Positions 62,202 through 64,000 of a stretch of 64,000 nucleotides of DNA are shown piece after piece. Origin of the DNA: Chryseobacterium sp. JV274 (GTDB lineage Bacteria > Bacteroidota > Bacteroidia > Flavobacteriales > Weeksellaceae); NCBI RefSeq assembly GCF_903969135.1, contig NZ_LR824569.1:2108001-2172000 (forward strand), given 5' to 3'. A program made the translations under genes and the position numbers. The notes below the pieces were generated by a model. It was not told the origin of the DNA, did not search any database, and saw only the letters and a list, made by a program, of their open reading frames with translations. The first letter of the stretch is position 1, and every line of letters starts with the position of its first letter.

Positions 62202-62268
62202 AGATTCCTACGGAATGACAAACTGGATGCTTAATTTATCCATACACTGTGTCATTCCGTAGGAATCT
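62202..62268. repeat. Perfect 19-bp inverted repeat element
   Basis: AGATTCCTACGGAATGACA (62202-62220) and its exact reverse complement (62250-62268) are separated by 29 nt. A related half-copy is at 54132-54160. It lies between the RND terminator and the end of miaA and has no T-tract. Confidence 0.75.
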
Positions 62269-62327
62269 ATATTTTCAAAGCTTATTAAGTTTGTATAAGA
62301 AAGGCTGTCTGATAATTTAAAAAGTAT

Positions 62328-63248
62328 TTATTTCTGAAACTGCTCAGCAATCCATTTTAGTAAATTTTCAAAATCATTTTGAGCATACCCCAACTGCAAA
62401 TAATGAATATCATCCGCCTTTCTGTACCATGTCAGCTGACGTTTGGCATACCTGCGGCTGTTCTTTTTAATTTCTGAAACCGCAAAATCAAGATCCCATT
62501 CTCCATCAATATATTTGAATAATTCTGCATAGCCTACTGTATTTAAAGCAGTCAGCTCTTTGAATTGTTCAAGACCTTTCACCTCATCCAGCAAGCCGTT
62601 CTCCATCATAACGTCTACTCTACGATTGATTCTGTCATACAGTTCTTCTCTTGGAGCTTCTATTCCGATTCTGATGACATTAAAATCCCTTGAATCCTGG
62701 GATACTGCAATCAATTCAGAATATTTTGTTTCCGTTTGCCAGATCACATCTATGGCCCGTAGAAGCCTGCGGTGGTTGTGAATATCCACCACATTGAAAT
62801 ATTCGGGATCGAGTTTCTGTAGAATTTCCTGAAGTTTTTCTATCCCCTCCTGCTCCATAATCATCTGAAGCTTTTCCTGATTTTCAGTATTGGCTTCAGG
62901 AAGATCATGCAAACCTTCTATCACTGCTTTTTCATACATCATACTTCCACCGACAAGAATAACGGTATCATGAGTTGCAAAAAGTTCATTGAGTTTCTGA
63001 AGGACATCTTCTTCGTATTGCCCTATAGAATAATATTCTTCAACTGAAAGATTTCCGATAAAATGATGAGGTGCCCCAGCCAGTTCTTCTTCTGAGGGTG
63101 CAGCGGTTCCTATTTTCATTTCCTTAAAAAACTGGCGGGAATCACAGGAAATAATCTCAGTACTGAAATGTTGAGCCAAATCAACTGCCAATCTCGTTTT
63201 ACCAATTCCGGTGGGTCCTACTACAGAAATCAAATTTTTCTTTTTCAC
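62328..63248 (-). CDS. miaA: tRNA dimethylallyltransferase
   Basis: A 306-residue enzyme that prenylates A37 of tRNAs reading codons starting with U. The P-loop is VVGPTGIGKTRLAVDLA (about 9-25), the DMAPP/tRNA site ISCDSRQFFKEMKIGTA, and later HHFIGNLSVEEYYSIGQYE and SRRYAKRQLTWYRK with the conserved Arg/Lys/Trp set. Length equals the family. It ends 59 bp before the inverted-repeat element, reading leftward. Confidence 0.95.
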   Translation of the reverse strand: MKKKNLISVVGPTGIGKTRLAVDLAQHFSTEIISCDSRQFFKEMKIGTAAPSEEELAGAPHHFIGNLSVEEYYSIGQYEEDVLQKLNELFATHDTVILVGGSMMYEKAVIEGLHDLPEANTENQEKLQMIMEQEGIEKLQEILQKLDPEYFNVVDIHNHRRLLRAIDVIWQTETKYSELIAVSQDSRDFNVIRIGIEAPREELYDRINRRVDVMMENGLLDEVKGLEQFKELTALNTVGYAELFKYIDGEWDLDFAVSEIKKNSRRYAKRQLTWYRKADDIHYLQLGYAQNDFENLLKWIAEQFQK

Positions 63249-63307
63249 CGCGCTAATTTACGAAAATGCATTCATTTGAATTTTTATTCTGCAAAAGAAA
63301 GCTGCTG

Positions 63308-63449
63308 TTATTTTGAACCATTAAGATTTTATGAAGAAGTTAAGAATATTAAGATGAGCTTCGCTTTTAGTATAACGCTTATCAAAATCTATTAGATTTT
63401 TTTTTAATTAAACGGAACGGCTTAAATCTTCTTAATGGTTCAAAAATAA
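63308..63449. repeat. Intergenic element bounded by TTGAACCATTAAGA inverted repeats
   Basis: TTATTTTGAACCATTAAGA (63308-63326) is inverted at 63430-63449 with one extra T in the T-run. The 142-bp element is in the 293-bp gap between miaA and the yicC-family gene. The motif TTCTTAATGGTT of the right end also occurs at 60593-60604. Confidence 0.65.
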
Positions 63450-63516
63450 ATTTAGAATGAATAATCAGATTGTTTACGTTAAAGTTTCATCTTATTACAT
63501 TATACACTTAAATGTT

Positions 63517-63524
63517 TATCTTTG
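63517..63524 (+). promoter_or_regulatory. -7 element of the yicC-family gene
   Basis: TATCTTTG matches TAnnTTTG and lies 17 nt before the ATG at 63542. Confidence 0.55.
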
Positions 63525-63541
63525 TAGAACAATAAAAAACT

Positions 63542-64000
63542 ATGATTTTATCAATGACCGGATTCGGTAGAGCCGAAGATGTTTTTGAAGGAAAAAAAAT
63601 TACAATAGATATTAAATCATTGAACAGCAAGAGCTTTGATTTGAATATCAAAATTCCTTTACGCTATAAAGAAAAAGAATTTGAAATCAGAAAAATTCTT
63701 AATGATAGAATTATCCGTGGAAAAGTAGACTGCTACGTTAATATTGAGAACCTTGAAGAGTCAAATGATGTAAAGATTAATAAAAATTTAATTGACGCTT
63801 ATATCAAAGAACTTAAAGGCATAGCTTCTGACGGTCCCGATTTCGAATACCTTAAAATGGCGGTAAGACTTCCTGATGCCATCTCATCAAGACCTGATGA
63901 ACTTACAGAAGGTGAATGGGAATCATTGGCAAAAATTGTCAATAATGCCGTAGACAGATTTGAAGAATTCAGAAGAACTGAAGGCAGCATTCTCCATGAA
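63542..64000 (+). CDS. yicC: YicC/YloC-family endoribonuclease, C-terminal end outside window
   Basis: An open frame of 153 codons runs from ATG 63542 to the window edge. It starts MILSMTGFGRAEDVFEG and continues DIKSLNSKSFDLNIKIPLRY and IIRGKVDCYVNIE, which matches the YicC-like N-terminal family (MIRSMTAYAR and RLTRGKVECTL in E. coli). E. coli YicC is about 290 residues and has been linked to degradation of small RNAs. About 135 residues are missing beyond the window. Confidence 0.9.
   Translation, partial: MILSMTGFGRAEDVFEGKKITIDIKSLNSKSFDLNIKIPLRYKEKEFEIRKILNDRIIRGKVDCYVNIENLEESNDVKINKNLIDAYIKELKGIASDGPDFEYLKMAVRLPDAISSRPDELTEGEWESLAKIVNNAVDRFEEFRRTEGSILHE

Noticed and set aside
1..64000. 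CRISPR array, prophage, defence island or biosynthetic cluster
   Set aside because: No regularly spaced repeats, phage structural genes, integrase, restriction genes or PKS/NRPS motifs were seen. No new defence system is apparent.
1..64000. tRNA or rRNA genes
   Set aside because: No cloverleaf with GGTTCGAATCC-type T-arm or conserved 16S/23S segments was seen in the gaps between genes; a search with a dedicated tool would settle it.

Overview
The window reads as a chromosomal segment of a member of the Bacteroidota, class Flavobacteriia, most likely Chryseobacterium or a close relative in the Weeksellaceae. Supporting signs are the AT-rich composition, A-rich ribosome binding sites, promoters of the Bacteroidota type (a -7 element TAnnTTTG, sometimes with a -33 TTG), type IX secretion (T9SS) C-terminal sorting domains on three proteins, a T9SS plug protein, a DUF4295 gene behind rpmB-rpmG, and an NifU protein with two N-terminal domains. 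I see no rRNA, tRNA, CRISPR array, transposase or phage gene.

Layout. 1-635: start of an RhtA-like amino acid exporter (cut by the window edge) with a good promoter and a perfect inverted repeat. 914-7003: a heavy-metal RND efflux operon, mgtC-like / adaptor / CzcA-type pump / outer membrane factor. 7258-13089: a leftward run with a DUF1801 protein, two uncharacterised exported proteins and a T9SS cargo with fibronectin domains. 13316-19252: an aminotransferase / lipoprotein / murB cluster, then proC, a VanZ-like protein and lnt. 19351-21060: a second T9SS cargo (FG-GAP repeats). 21304-23766: rpmB, rpmG, DUF4295, an exported RidA-like protein, ftsY and a GlsB-like protein. 23843-30397: sppA and folK back to back, then three tandem OmpA-like paralogues that differ in their C-terminal ends. 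30474-43424: recQ, fmt, ribB with a degenerate RibA half, an LLM flavin oxidoreductase, an astacin protease, a Pif1-like helicase, a gamma-carbonic anhydrase, and nfu / flavin reductase / hemH. 43505-47760: an M4 protease (third T9SS cargo), the T9SS plug protein and an MBL-fold hydrolase. 47897-54091: a predicted trehalose-use locus (MFS transporter, cytoplasmic GH37 trehalase, TonB-dependent receptor) divergent from an AraC-type regulator. 55178-62109: a TetR-regulated multidrug RND operon with four copies of a probable operator. 62328-64000: miaA and the start of a yicC-family gene.

How the genes work together: two complete tripartite RND pumps of different subfamilies (divalent metal and hydrophobe/drug) lie in one window. 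The T9SS plug protein and three cargo proteins show an active gliding/secretion-type export system, although the core T9SS genes are elsewhere. The trehalose locus gives a full path from the outer membrane to intracellular cleavage without a SusD partner.

Non-coding structure is the least expected part. At least four kinds of short intergenic element bounded by inverted repeats occur (7003-7214 and 54955-55066; 16085-16284; 60539-60673; 62202-62268 with a relative at 54132; 63308-63449). They resemble MITE-like or REP-like dispersed repeats. I did not find a clearly new defence or biosynthetic system. The best candidates for follow-up are the TetR operator set, the three OmpA paralogues, the SusD-less trehalose locus, the altered RidA and RibBA active sites, and the repeat elements.
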